From assembly GCA_027924585.1 (NCBI GenBank), contig BSBM01000261.1, positions 4,419,501-4,483,500 on the forward strand: a stretch of DNA of 64,000 nucleotides. The letters run 5' to 3'. A model generated the notes under the pieces. It saw only the letters and a list, made by a program, of their open reading frames with translations, was not told where the DNA came from and did no database searches. Positions within the stretch are counted from its first letter, which is position 1. Each line of letters opens with the position of its first letter. This stretch comes from Larix kaempferi (Eukaryota; Streptophyta; Pinopsida; Pinales; Pinaceae). This document shows positions 35,261 to 46,859 of this stretch, piece by piece. A program made the position numbers and the translations under genes.

Positions 35261-38230
35261 AAGGTAATTGGTAGACATAAATTGTAGTTGATTAGATTGT
35301 TTTCTTTAGCTATCTTGATTTTTGAGGTTGCACGGACGATAAGATGTAGTGAAGAGATGCGCATCCTTCAACAGATCGAATGGGTTCCTACCCCGAAAAC
35401 AAGGTATGATTATTTAAGCTTGCATGAATACAAAAATAAAAGAACGTGAAACCCCCAAAAGCACTAACTTTGTAGGTGGAAGAGGTCGTGGCAGTAATCT
35501 AGGACTAGGAAGGGAAAAATTTGTTGATGAATTGATCACTGGAGCCGATTCCTCTACTGGAACTTTATTTCCGCGAACATCTTCAGGAAGAGGAATTTTT
35601 ATTCTCCCCAAGCTTGAATCATCAACATCAATTGTGGAGAAGGTAACGAAATTTTTAACCCCCACTTCTGAGAAGCGACCTCCAAAAGATAAGGGAAGTG
35701 CTGTGGGTTCCAGAAATCCAGAGGAGATTTATCAAATTAATGGGAAGGAAGTAACTAAGAAGGAGTGGCTGGATTATCGACAAAAAATGGAAGAAGAAAG
35801 GAGCAAGGAGCATAAGAACGAGAAAAATATGAATAATGAGGAAAACAAAGAATGTCGGGGGCACCCTGATGATAATGAGGAGGATATGGAGGATAATGAT
35901 AATAATTAGCATGGTGAGACAGTTGCTACACTTGAATTCCCCATTCGACAGACGCCTGGGGTGGCTCCCATGAAAAACATTTCACCCTCGGTATTGCCAA
36001 AATTTTATGGTAAGTCTACGAAAGATCCAGATGAGTTTCTTTTTGAATTTGACATTCTATGTCGTAGCTATGACTACACCTCCAGTGAACAAAAGTTAAA
36101 ATTATTTCCTACTACTTTAAAGGGAAATGCCTTACGGTGGTTTACATTAGAGGAAATTTCAATTTAAAATGGGCCTTCCAAAAATAATACAAATTACATG
36201 TCATCATGTATTATCCAATCAAAATGCTTTAAAATTCAAAGAGGGAGCACCTAAAAAAATTGGAGGGAAAAAATAAAAACTATTTTTTTGGATCGTATTT
36301 TCAACTTATCTCCTTGTAGGTTTACTCAAATTTCAAGCGGGAGGACTCATTGGATGCATAATTAAATTATGCATCCAACGAGTACCCATATTGCATACTT
36401 TTAACAACATCCATACCATGAAAAATCGAAAATACATTAAAAACGTATTTTCTCTCACTAGAAACACGTTTTTTAATGTATTTTCAATTTTTCATGGTGT
36501 GGATGTTGTTAAAAGTATGCAACATGGGTACTCATTGGATGCATAATTTAATTATGCATCCAACAAGTCCTCCCGCTTGAAATTTGAGTAAACCTACTAT
36601 GAGATAAGTTGAAAATACGATCCAAAAAAGTAGTTTTTTACTCTCTCTTTACTATTATTTTATTATTTTCTTATTATTTTCCTTAGGAGGCCCATTTTTT
36701 ACCCAAATTTCCTCTAATGTGAGTTTGGGTGGTGAGACTGTTACAGCATGGGACCAAATGAAATGAGTATTCCTTGTGAAATATTAAGATTATTGCAGAA
36801 CCAAGGATAGGAGGAAATAATTGTTCAAAATGGTTTAAAAAGAGGATGGAATTTTGGAGGATTTTGTAGAAAGACTGTTATATAATTTGCAAAGATCTGG
36901 CCATGACGAAATTGGAAACGATGTCCTTAAAATTATTCTATTGCGAGGGATTAGAGAAGACTGTCTGGATATGCTTAATTTACTGGGAAAAGGGGACATC
37001 TTAAGGGATTCTTTTGATCATATTGTGGATCTCTGTTGAAGATACTCTAGAGGATCTTCTAGAACTAGCACAAGAGACCGAGATGTCCTTACAAGGGCAC
37101 AAAAGTCATCCAGTGGTGGAGCTACACGAGCAGAGATAGGTAATCTTCTCGAAAATTTTAAAACTGATATGATGAGTTCTATTTCCTCACCATTGGATGT
37201 TTTAAAAGAAAAGTAGAGGAAGGCAAAGGAATATTTGGCACTGGGCATATTTAGTGCTAAATGCAGAAAGAAGCACCCATTAAGGGAATGTCCACTTGAC
37301 AAGGTAGAGGTATGTGGTCTGTGTGATTTGGATCACAATACTAAGGAGTGCCCCTCATTGCCAAAAGTTAAGGCAGTACTTCAAGAATCTAGCGTGGAAT
37401 TGGAGCAAGCTTACTTCATTTCACAAAAGAATCCCTGGAAACCTCGTGCTCCAGGTATGAATCCAGATCCCACCACATCTTTTAATTCTTGGAATAATAT
37501 GAACAATCAATTTCCTCCACAATATTTTTGTCCCAATACTCAGTGGCATCCATCTACTCATCCTACAATGCAATATCCTACTCCATGGATGTCATGGGAA
37601 CCTCAAAAAAATCAACAAACCCCTTGGCCTCCGGGTTGGAGAAGTCCTTATCCAGGGAATCAATTTCCTCACCCACAGTATCAGCAACCACAACTGCAAC
37701 TCCCTAATAATGTTGCACCAATTAATGCACCACTACGACCTCAGCTTCCTGCTCATCCTAATCCTAACCCCAACAATAAGGCATTGCAACAATTTGAAAC
37801 ATCAAACATGCCAGCTTACTCTATCACTCCTATCCCGTGTAATGAATTACATCTGCGATCTGGGAGGGTGGTAGAACCTATTGTCATTGAGGATGTTCCA
37901 TCCCCTGTGACCGAAGAAAGAACGAATAAACAGGTTGAGAGCCTAATCAGTACAACAATCCCCATTATTGAGGATGCTGAAACACTTGCCGAGACACAAG
38001 TTGAAACTACTCCTGTACAAATTCCTAGAAATCCACCATATCGTGAGCGACTGGCCTTACAGAAAGCAGCAGAGAAACCATGTTTCAACCTTCTAGGGGA
38101 ATTGAAAAACCTTTATGTTGAAATTCCATTATTATAAGCCCAACATGATGTACCCATCTATGCTAAAATTGTTAGAGATCTGTGTCTGAAGAAACCAGGA
38201 AGAAATCCTAAGGATCCTCTTACAGTTCAC
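35261..38230 (+). pseudogene. Gag pseudogene of element F (Athila-like)
   Basis: The leader leads into a charged N-terminal region (35424-35909), then the Athila gag core (LPKFYGKSTKDPDEFLFEFD and NALRWF, 35990-36146). This is interrupted by the foldback element at 36147-36717 and resumes with GGETVTAWDQMK (36728-36765). Later parts include ILLRGIREDCLDMLNLLGKG (about 36935-36995), a zinc-knuckle-like CGLCDLDHNTKEC (about 37314), and a Pro/Gln/Asn-rich tail with WxxP repeats (37420-37740) leading to LHLRSGRVV (37848-37874). Stops and frameshifts are frequent (near 35909, 36830, 37037, 37215 and 38137). Confidence 0.85.
36147..36717. mobile_element. Foldback / MITE-like palindrome in element F gag
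   Basis: A 571-bp insertion whose two halves are near-perfect reverse complements. The left end TTAGAGGAAATTT matches the right end AAATTTCCTCTAA, and the symmetry continues inward (ATGGGCCTT with AGGCCCAT; AAGCGGGAGGACTC with AGTCCTCCCGCTT; ACTTTTAACAACATCC with its complement) to a centre near 36450. Each arm also contains its own palindrome (GGATGCATAATT and complement, 36352-36376 and 36537-36561). It disrupts the gag frame after NALRWF. No ORF, so it is non-autonomous. The target duplication is uncertain: TA is possible. Confidence 0.8.
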
Positions 38231-40153
38231 ATGGTTGGGAAATTGTCTGAATTAATGATGGGAAAGGTTCCCTTGGCTACATATTATGATCCAAGCAATC
38301 CCACTGTTACAATGCATATTGGGTATGATGAGATTCCTGATGTTTTAGTTGACTTGGGTGCAGCAATAAATGTGATGACTATTGAAACCGTAAATAAATT
38401 AGGGCTCATTAATATCAGACCAACCCCCACGGTATTAGAATTGGTTGATAGATCCATGATTAGACCTGAGGGAATTTTGGATGACTTGGTAGTCTCTATT
38501 GATTTATGGGAATACCCCGCAGAATTTATTGTTCTACAACCTAAATCTTAGTTGGGCGGACATCCACTAATTCTAGGAAGACCTTGGTTGGCTACATCAG
38601 CTATAGATCAGGATCTATGACAATATTTGATGGAACCGATACCAAAATCTTGACCCTATATCCTCCAGCTAAACCAATTTTAGATGCTGAAATTCCAATA
38701 TGGGTAGATATGGAAGAAGAAGAAAGTGCTCAGCCTCTTCTTACTATTGGGAGGGCCTTGAATTTTAAAAATGAAACTGAGGATGACACCATCAGTAGTT
38801 TCATTAGTGAACCAACGACGGTTACAAAACATGCATATCAGATCCTGGACAGTACTATGAGTGAATTTGAGCAAGAAGAACTTACCGAGGAATTCCTAGA
38901 TAAAAATGCTGAAATTGTTCCCATAATTGAGAATTCGAAGAGTGTTTCAATAGAGATTGAGCCTGGAAAAAACTTGAATGTTAATCCAAATATAGCACCT
39001 GACGAGTTGGAATGTTTGAATACATTGCTGAAATAGTATAAGGGAGCCTTTGCGTGGGAATACACAGACATGAGAGGTAGTCCCTCTGAGTTGTGTACTC
39101 ACCACATTTACATTAATAATGATTTTCGTCCCATATGTCAACCTCAGCGCAGAATGAATCCAAATTTGAGAGACATCGTGAAGGAGGAAATTCAGAAAAT
39201 TTTAAAAGCAAGATTTATTTATCCCATTTCAGACAGTGAATGGGTTTCTCCATTAGTAATTGTGCCTAAGAAAAATGGTAAATGAAACATCTGTGTGGAC
39301 TATTGAGAGTTGAATAAGGCTACACAAAAATACCATTTCCCTTTTCCATTTATCGATCAGGTCCTGGATACCCTGTCTGGTAAAAAAATATTTTCCTTTC
39401 TAGATGGATTTAGTGGATATGACCAGATTCAGATTGCCCCTGAAGACCAAGACAAGACTACTTTCACATGTACTTGGGGTAGTTTTTCATATAGGGTTCT
39501 CCCTTTTGGATTATGCAACACACCGGCTACATTTTAAAGAGCCGTGATTGGAATTTTTTCTGATATGGTTAATGATTGTATGGAAATTTTTATGGATGAT
39601 TTCACTCCTTATGGTAGTAGTTTTGATGAGGCTTTGGAAAAATTGGAAAAAATATTAAAACACTGTCATCAGACTCAACTGTCCCTCAATACTGAAAAAT
39701 GTCATATGATGATGAGTGGAGGTATAGTCCTCAAACATTCTATATCTACTGCAGGAATACAAGTGGATCCTTCCAAAATAAGGTAATTCAGAACATCCCT
39801 ATTTCTGGAACGCAAAAGGAGGTACGTAGTTTTCTTGGACAGGCTGTTTATTATAGACGTTTTATTAAAACATTTTCTAAGCTAGCATCTCCTCTATTTA
39901 CTTTACTAATGAAATATGCACAATTCAATTGGACAGATGCATGCCAGACAACGTTTGCAGAATTAAAGAAAATATTATCTACAACACCTATTTTGCATGG
40001 GCCTAATTGGGCCTTACCTTTCAACATTTCTTCTGATGCTTTAGATACTGCTATTAGGGCTATGCTGGGACAACAGGAAGATAATAAACCATATGTTGTT
40101 TACTATGTCAGTAAGATATGGCTCCTGCTGAACTCAATTACACAGTAACCGAG
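38231..40153 (+). pseudogene. Pol pseudogene of element F, truncated (Athila-like)
   Basis: Protease region with VDLGAAINVM (38348), as in Athila, then a linker, RT with SEWVSPLVIVPKKNGK (39236-39285), FLDGFSGYDQI (39400), LPFGLCNTPATF (39500) and EIFMDDFTPYGSS (39583), and the start of RNase H (SSDALDTAIRAMLGQ, 40030). Homology stops after AELNYTVTE at about 40153, where element G begins; the remainder of RNase H and integrase would lie beyond the nested elements. Stops occur at 38551, 39036, 39283-39305 and 39538; frameshifts near 38560 and 39785. Confidence 0.85.
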
Positions 40154-40803
40154 AGTTATCATTCAGTTAGTGCATTGATTGAGTACTTCTTCCACTGATT
40201 GCTCATTCTGACTGCTTGTAGCTTCTAGTTAGCTAGTTCTGAAGTTCCACTTGACTATTTGACAGCCTCGTGCGCCCCCCTTGGAGTCTCCATTTCCTGA
40301 TTTATGACTAGATGGTTCTGTTAGACTCAGTTAGACACACTTGACTGACTATTACCATGTATGACTGTTACTATTGACTGGATGATGTCTCCATTGTTAT
40401 CCAAGATAGACTTTGAGTTAGACAGCCTCATGCACCCCACTTAGAGTCTCCATTCCTTGATTTATGGCTAGATAGTTCTGTTAGACTAAGTTAGACACAC
40501 TTAACTGACTCTTACCACTCATGAATGATACTACTGACTGGATGATGTCTCCATAGTTATTCATGCTAGACTTTGATCTCAAAATTCGAATGCCCTACTT
40601 GGATAATTCGAATCCTATATCATGCCTCATCATTGATCATTGTAACACATTCTCTGCATTCATTATTCATTGTATGATATTGACATTGTCCATTATTCTG
40701 TGTTTGTGAGTGATTATTGAATGCATGCTTCTTCTTCTTTGTAAATAATCTTGAGAGTTATATTGTGAGTTTGTTACAGTTGATAGATCCCTGCAGATTA
40801 TCA
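40154..40803 (+). mobile_element. Element G 5' LTR (Ty1/copia), left end uncertain
   Basis: Noncoding stretch between the break in element F and a Met-tRNA PBS. It contains a direct repeat of 160 bp (40261-40420 and 40421-40578, starting GACAGCCTC), TATA-like sequences and a CA end near 40803. The exact TG start was not fixed; TGATTGAG at 40176 is one candidate. Confidence 0.65.
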
Positions 40804-40805
40804 CA

Positions 40806-40817
40806 TGGTATCAGAGT
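40806..40817 (+). other. Primer-binding site, element G (tRNA-Met type)
   Basis: TGGTATCAGAGT, the usual copia PBS with the last base changed, right after the LTR. Confidence 0.85.
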
Positions 40818-41088
40818 AGTAAGCAACTATTCGAATTGCATCCATTGCAGCAGCAGCAGTTGCGGCATTTCTTTGAGCAGCTATCTTTTCACTTGTGCAC
40901 CAAAAGCCTCTGAGTTTCCACAGCAAATCCTGGTGCTATTACTTGAATTCATTGGAGAAATCCAGTGAGGTCTAGCCAAGTGTGAAGGACTTAGTCTATG
41001 TACCAAGTGTTCTTAAGGTAGTGTTCAGTCAAAGTGTAGCATTCTCCATCAGCAAAAATTCTCTTGTTTTACAGGTTTATTCACCGAT

Positions 41089-41803
41089 TTGGAATCTTCT
41101 TCAACTATTCGACTTTCTCTGTTTCAGATGGATCTAAAGCTTACATCTTCCAACTATGTTGAGTGGAAAGCTAAGATGACTCTCTTCATGAGATCAAAGA
41201 GCTTCACCCGAATACTCAACGGAATGATGGTAGAACCTCTCAGTGCAGTTGAAAAGTCCAAGTACTTGGATAGGCTTGATGAAGCAATTGGTCTGCTCCT
41301 TCTCTCAATTTCTGAAGATCTTCACTTTCATGTCATCGATCTTACATCTCCTAAAGAGGTTTGGGACAAGCTCGAATCTCTTTTTGGACCGAAAGATGAT
41401 ATGCAAGGACACAAATTGGAGAATGAGCTCATATGTTTGAGTCCAGAAAACTTCGAATCTATCAATGCCTTCCTCACCAAGTTCAAAAGCTTGATATCAC
41501 AATTGAAAAGATATGAGATAGTGAAAGAATACAAGCAGCTTATACTTGCCATTCTCTCAAAGTTGGGGGAAAACTTCTCAGATTTTGTCTCTACTTTCCA
41601 GTCAGCTAGGTTGTCCATTCCAAGATGGAAGTTTCCCTCATTTGATGATTTCATCCAATCTCTTACTCAAGAGGAAGATAAGTTGATCTCTATGGGGATG
41701 ATCAAACCCAAATTGGATTCAGCCCTGTTATAGGCACAAAAGATCCCATGCTTTATGCTAAAGCACGGGATCCCCAAATTTTTAATAAGTACAAAGGTAT
41801 TTG
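41089..41803 (+). pseudogene. Copia gag fragment of element G
   Basis: The ATG at 41089 begins a protein with the plant copia gag layout: KLTSSNYVEWKAKMTLFM (about 41137), ISEDLHFHVIDLTSPKEVWDKL, LENELICLSPENFESINAFL, then QEEDKLISMG (about 41669). A stop at 41731 with a frame change is followed by DPMLYAKARDPQIFNKYKG (about 41741-41797). Homology then ends abruptly where element C begins. Protease, integrase and RT are absent from the window. Confidence 0.85.
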
Positions 41804-41969
41804 GGTAAGTGTTTCTTTAAACACCAGTTTTTTAAGGGTTATCCCTGTCATCCTTTGTCTTACCTTTGTTTGGCCTGATTACCATCTTTCTAATAAATTT
41901 TCTAAGTGTTTCGGTCTAGAGGAAGCCTTTAATTTTGAGTATTTTGTCTTCTGCTTTCACCATCTCGAA

Positions 41970-42370
41970 ACCCGACTATTTGCGCACCAGAAACCCGAAA
42001 GGTGCGGGTTGCGGGATTTCGCTTTCCTGCTTTTCGGTTGTTGACAACCCGAAACCTGAAACCCGACAGCTGCGGGTTGCGGGTTTTCCTTTCCAATAAA
42101 TTTGATATATGGCATCCTGAAACCCGCGATTGCGGCTTTTGGCTTTCGGGAATTCATTTTAAGTTTTAGTCGTGTTGTTGTTCCCGAAACCCAACTTTCG
42201 GGTTGCGGCTTTCGGGAACGTATTTTCTCTTTTTCATGGATTACCATCCCGACACCCGAACCTGACTTTTCGGGTTGCGGCTTTCGGGAATCATTCTTTT
42301 CGTTATATTTTGTGGTTTGCGTTCCCAAAACCCGAACCCGACTTTTCGGGTTGCGGCTTTCGGGAACCTA
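41970..42370 (+). repeat. Inverted GC-rich motif array, element C
   Basis: Five or six copies of a motif of 35-50 bp of the form CCCGAAACCCGA...TCGGGTTGCGGCTTTCGGG (clear at about 42180-42218, 42248-42292 and 42325-42366, degenerate upstream). Each copy is a potential hairpin because CCCGAA pairs with TTCGGG. It is positioned upstream of ORF1, as in elements A and D, but with different sequence. Confidence 0.75.
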
Positions 42371-42604
42371 GATAAACCTTGTGAATAAAACACTCATCAT
42401 CGGATCTTGAATCCCGAATCGGGGAATCTGAGCCATTCGTTCATTTAAATCCCACGATCAGGATTTGATCTCGTGAATTCAATAAATAAGGGTTTTCTAT
42501 TTTTCTTTTATCATTTTTTAATGCTGAAAATTATTGTGCTGCGCCTATTTTTACTGCGGATTTGTTGCTATGGGCCATTTCTAACAGTTTGTCGGTTATT
42601 CCAG

Positions 42605-42704
42605 GTAAGCTTACTGTCATCGCATTCGTAATTGAATTTTCTTTGTTGTTTTCAATTTTAGTTTAATTTTGATTACTTTTATTTATCATAAATTGCAAAT
42701 TCAG
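42605..42704 (+). other. Putative short intron before element C ORF1
   Basis: CAG/GTAAGC at 42602-42610 and a T-rich tract ending TTCAG at 42704, five bases before the ATG at 42710. It would be a 100-bp intron. It parallels the donor/acceptor pair predicted before ORF1 in element D. There is no transcript evidence here. Confidence 0.4.
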
Positions 42705-42709
42705 TCGCC

Positions 42710-45700
42710 ATGTCGAAAAACACCTGGTCCAAGACAGCATAGAGGGATTCTCTTACCAAAGACCCTAATTATGGTATCCTCTCGGATACCAGTGGAAGGG
42801 TCACTGAAAATTACCAGGTGGATTCGTCAAACATCTACTCCATTTTTGACAACGATGACCTTTCCCACATTGAAAAAGACAGACCCGCGTATGAGAAGAT
42901 CAAGTCTTCTCAAATTCACGCCATTGCTGCACGGCTGGCCATTTTACCTTACATTGATGCCGTAAAATGGATAATTGAGAATGAAAGCGTTAAAGACTTC
43001 TCTTTTAACAATAGCGCAGGAGCTCAGTTGACTCATTTTCGCTCAGATATTTTTATCCAAGCCTTTTCCCTCAAACCGCATCAACAAACCCTCACGCCCG
43101 AGTTTTTACAGTCCTTGAAAACCCAGTATAATTTTGATGAAATGTTAAAATCATGGATGCACAAGCCTAATACCTTCGTGCCTAATGCCGACCACCTCTA
43201 TCCTATTATTTGGTTTAAGGAACCCTACTCTTTGCTAGCAGCCATGTTGTGACGGTTGTTTGGTCTCCCTAACTGCTCTCTGTTCAAGGCCGAATGGGCC
43301 ACTATAGCACATCATGTGTTAACTACTAGTGAGTCTTTTCCATGGGCCTCTATCCTGTATTCGGAAATGAAGAACGACATTCATGCTTACCAGAAAGCGC
43401 ATGCTCATAAAAATCCCCATTTCTACTTATCTGCGTATCTAATTGATGTTTTCTGTGCAAATTTCCAGTACCCTAACTTTGGTTGGAACTGGTCCCCTTC
43501 AAACCCTCCTGTGCACATTTATCACTCAGCATTGTAGGAAGGAAATTATGTCTCTTCACTCTACGACATTTGTGACCATTTTATGGGTACAGTTTATTTC
43601 AAGATTTTCAGGCAGGAAGCACCTGCATTCTCGGAAGATGCTAAAGCCTTGATCAATACCATTAGATATTGGTATGGGGGCAAATATTTCTCATACATCA
43701 GGATCTGGGTAAGTGATACAATTCACCTTTTGCCCAGAATTTTTCCTGATAGGTTGTTCATACAGAAAGTATCATTTCAAACTGTCATTGATGGCATGTA
43801 CAAGAAACTTATAGGCCCCAGAAAAAAGGGTTGGCCTAAGTTTGCTTTAAATCTTGGACAGCTAGTCATTCCAACTTCCAATTGGGCTGTAGTTCTTGGT
43901 GAATAGGTAATGGATTTGAAACTAGGGTTTGCAACCAAGAGGAAGCATGATCCTAAGAAGTTCCTAGATGCACACTTCAAGCAAACACATGTCAAGATAG
44001 ACTATGTGCTGCAGTTCTTGGTGAATAGGTAATGGCTTTGAAACTAGGGTTTGCTACCAAGAGGAAGCATGATCCTAAGAAGTTCCTAGATGCACACTTC
44101 AAGCAAACACATGTCAAGATATACTATGTGCATGAGCTGATTCCTGATGATTTCATATATCAAGGGGTGGACACATTTTCCCAAGTCCTTGCCAAAGCAA
44201 GGAGCCCAGAAGATCAACATAACATTTTACAATATCAGAGGGAAGTCAAAGCCAGAGCTTTGAGTTCTAGGGCTATGCAGCTAAATTTGATGGAACAGGT
44301 GAGAAAGGACCGGGAACAGAAAGAAGCTCAGAAGGATGAAGTTTCCCTGATGCTTGCCATTCATGATGGGGACAAAGGTAAAGCTCCTTCTGAAGACCCT
44401 CCTCGGGAGAAAATAAATGACGAGGTTAAATCCTTGTTGCAAACCTCCCACAATATCAGCAGGTGTTAGCACAACTCAATTCAATGCTAAATACTTAGAT
44501 GATGACACCCCCTAAGCTTACTGTGGGCATTCAGTTATCTACTGCAGAGGCTCAAGAAGATGATGATCTGGTCATGGCCCAACCTAGCCCGGAAAAAAGG
44601 CAAAAGGTCTTGGATTCTACCTCACAGGTTCCTACAGTTGATAAAATTGACTGTGATGAGGAAGTGGTGCCACATACTCCAGTATCTGTGACAGAGGAAC
44701 CCACAGAAGATTCACGAACTGTCACTGACTTGCTAAATAGCATTGACATGGACCATTCATTCCCTGAACAGTCAGTGTTGGAATTCAATGCTGCCCCTGG
44801 TGTTTCATCCTCAGCACTCGTGTTTCCATCCATTAAACAGCCTCCTGTCATATCTTGAGGAGTAACAATTCTTTTCTCCTTGTCTCAACTATATGATGCC
44901 ATCATTCCTACCACTGTTCCATCACCACATCATTTGTCCCCTTTTCCTATTCCACCGCCTATTGATACAGTGGTCCAATCTCCCATTGATCGTTTACAGT
45001 CACCTGTATCCACCCTTTTATCCTTTGCTACGAGTGAATTATCTTCACTCCCGTCTTCATCACCACCCACAAATACTGATAGTCAACTTCAATTGTCTAA
45101 AACCAATGTTGACAGTCAAGTTCCAGTTTTTGAATCTCTTGCCTCAGTTCCTTCTCCAACCGGAGTCTCATCAGTTTCCCAAACCATCTCACTGCCTTTG
45201 ATCACTCCTCAAGTTAACTTGCCCATACCTAGTCCAGTTGTCATTCAGACACCCTCTTTGGTTTCGACAGTAAGTACTACTTCTTCCTCCATGGGGTTAG
45301 TGGATGAGTATACAGATGATGACATTGTCCCTCTCGGGAACTACTTCTACAACAAGGATGACAAGGCAGTGGTAAGGAGAACCAGAAAGCGAGGCAAAGG
45401 TTAGGATGGGTTAGAAGCCCTTGTCCCAGATCAAGTGATATGGGCTCCAAGAACAAATGTCCCTCAGATTGAGGCAATAGAGACAGCTGCAGCCCTAGGG
45501 GCTTTTGGGAAGGCAAATTGGGATTCGGTACAGGTGCTGAGCAGGGAACTTGATTTGAAGAAAGAGGAAATCAAGAAGCTAGAGGAGGAACTAGCTAACG
45601 CCAAGGAACAACATGGAACTTATGCAGCTGATCTGAGGAAGACTTGGACAGATGAAGTGCAAAATCTTGAGCAAAAGAATGCTACCCTACATATTGAACT

Positions 45701-46498
45701 TCGGCTTGCTCAGGCTCAAAATTCCACAGATACAGAGAAGATTATCGCTTTGGAAAAGCAAATTGAGGATGCAGCTTCAAGTGCAGCCTCAACAAGTTTC
45801 TTTAAGTTGTCATCGGAGGAGTTCGAGGACTTGGCTCTTAAGGTAAATCAGGACCACTTTAAGTTGCTTTAGAAACTGTACCTTTCCTTGAATGAGATTA
45901 AGGAGAATTTTATTGCTTTTTCTAAGATGTCTTCTACTCTAGAAGAGCAGAAAAGGAAAATACTCCTAGCTACTGAGGCAGAGGAGGAAATAGGGGAATG
46001 CCAGGGGTACATAAAGAATGTGCTAGAAATATCCAGATTCTGAACACTTTCCAACTTAAGAATGTTAAAGCCTCTTTAAACACTTGGCTCAATTTCAATG
46101 AAACCGCTCATGATATCATCAAGAAGTCTAAAGGTATCTGCAAAAGACGTTGGTACGCAGTTGATAATATTATGGATGCCTTGCTTATGGACCCTATTTT
46201 AGAGGCTCTGCCACCAAAATGCAAACTTGAGGAGTTGGAGCGCAAATGTGGGGAAGCCACGCAGAAGATCCAGGCCCTTGATGAAGTCAGCATCGATGAC
46301 GTGGAGAGGTTAATCAGAAAACCGCTTGTTATGGAGGGCAAGATCCACATCTACCTTTGAACTTGGCACAAATTGGCTAAACATGACATGGAGAATAATA
46401 CATGTAATGCTTAGATAGCTCTAGAATCTGTCAACATTCCAAATATAGACGAGTTGTTAGAGATCTATGAGAAGTGGCAGGATTTTCTAGATTCATAG
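42710..46498 (+). pseudogene. Divergent ORF1 pseudogene of element C
   Basis: Long protein of about 1,250 codons, distantly similar to element D ORF1 over the globular domain: YSLLAAML.RLFGLP, KAEWATIAHHVL, FPWASILY, YLSAYLIDVFCANFQYPNFGWNW (43220-43500) against RLIALMLCRIFGMP, IQWVLIIHYV, FDWATILS and SSYLIDCILAKIEFPGLG in D. Then come a coiled-coil stretch (44280-44340), a Ser/Pro/Thr-rich region (44880-45300), a second coiled coil (45530-45780) and a C-terminal helical part (45998-46360). Stops include TAG about 42740, TGA 43250, TAG 43535 and TAG 43904. A 122-bp tandem duplication (43891-44134) shifts the frame. Function unknown. Confidence 0.7.
43891..44134 (+). repeat. 122-bp tandem duplication in element C ORF1
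   Basis: 43891-44012 is repeated at 44013-44134 (AGTTCTTGGTGAATAGGTAATGG...) with only a few differences. 122 is not a multiple of three, so the duplication breaks the ORF1 frame. Confidence 0.9.
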
Positions 46499-46592
46499 TC
46501 TAATCCAAATTTTTGTAATCCCTACCTATCGAAATTTCCACCTATACTTTTGTAAATTTATTATTTAAGGAGCTATGCTTCTCTTAGTTTGG

Positions 46593-46597
46593 GATTG
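46593..46597 (+). other. Expected left target duplication of element D
   Basis: GATTG precedes the LTR start at 46598. The right copy lies beyond the window, so it is unconfirmed. Confidence 0.4.
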
Positions 46598-46859
46598 TGT
46601 TGTTGCAGCAACACCCCTCCCCAAAATTTTGTACATGTTGGGGCCCCTCCTATACTTTTGTAGAAATTTGCTTGAGAAGCCATCCCAGCCGTCAGCCCTG
46701 TTTTCAGCATAAAATTTTGCTTCCCTGCGGAGCAGCTTGCCGTCAATCCTACCATGTTCTCCCCAGTGAGCCAAAAGATACATAGTCCCGAAGCCACGGA
46801 AGTCAAGCGCCCAACCTTTCCAAAAGAAGACTTAGGTTTTCTTTGCTGAAAGTAGCGGA

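Larger units (their letters stand above)
41804..46597 (+). mobile_element. Element C: divergent LTR-ORF1 segment, truncated
   Basis: It starts at the abrupt end of copia gag and is cut at 46597 by element D. Its layout mirrors the LTRs of A and D: a GC-rich inverted-motif array (41970-42370), a CAG/GTAAG donor-like site (42604/42605), an acceptor-like TTCAG (42700-42704), then an ATG and a long ORF1 homologue (42710-46498). Left boundary is approximate and no PBS or pol is present, so its being an LTR is inferred from layout. Confidence 0.6.
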
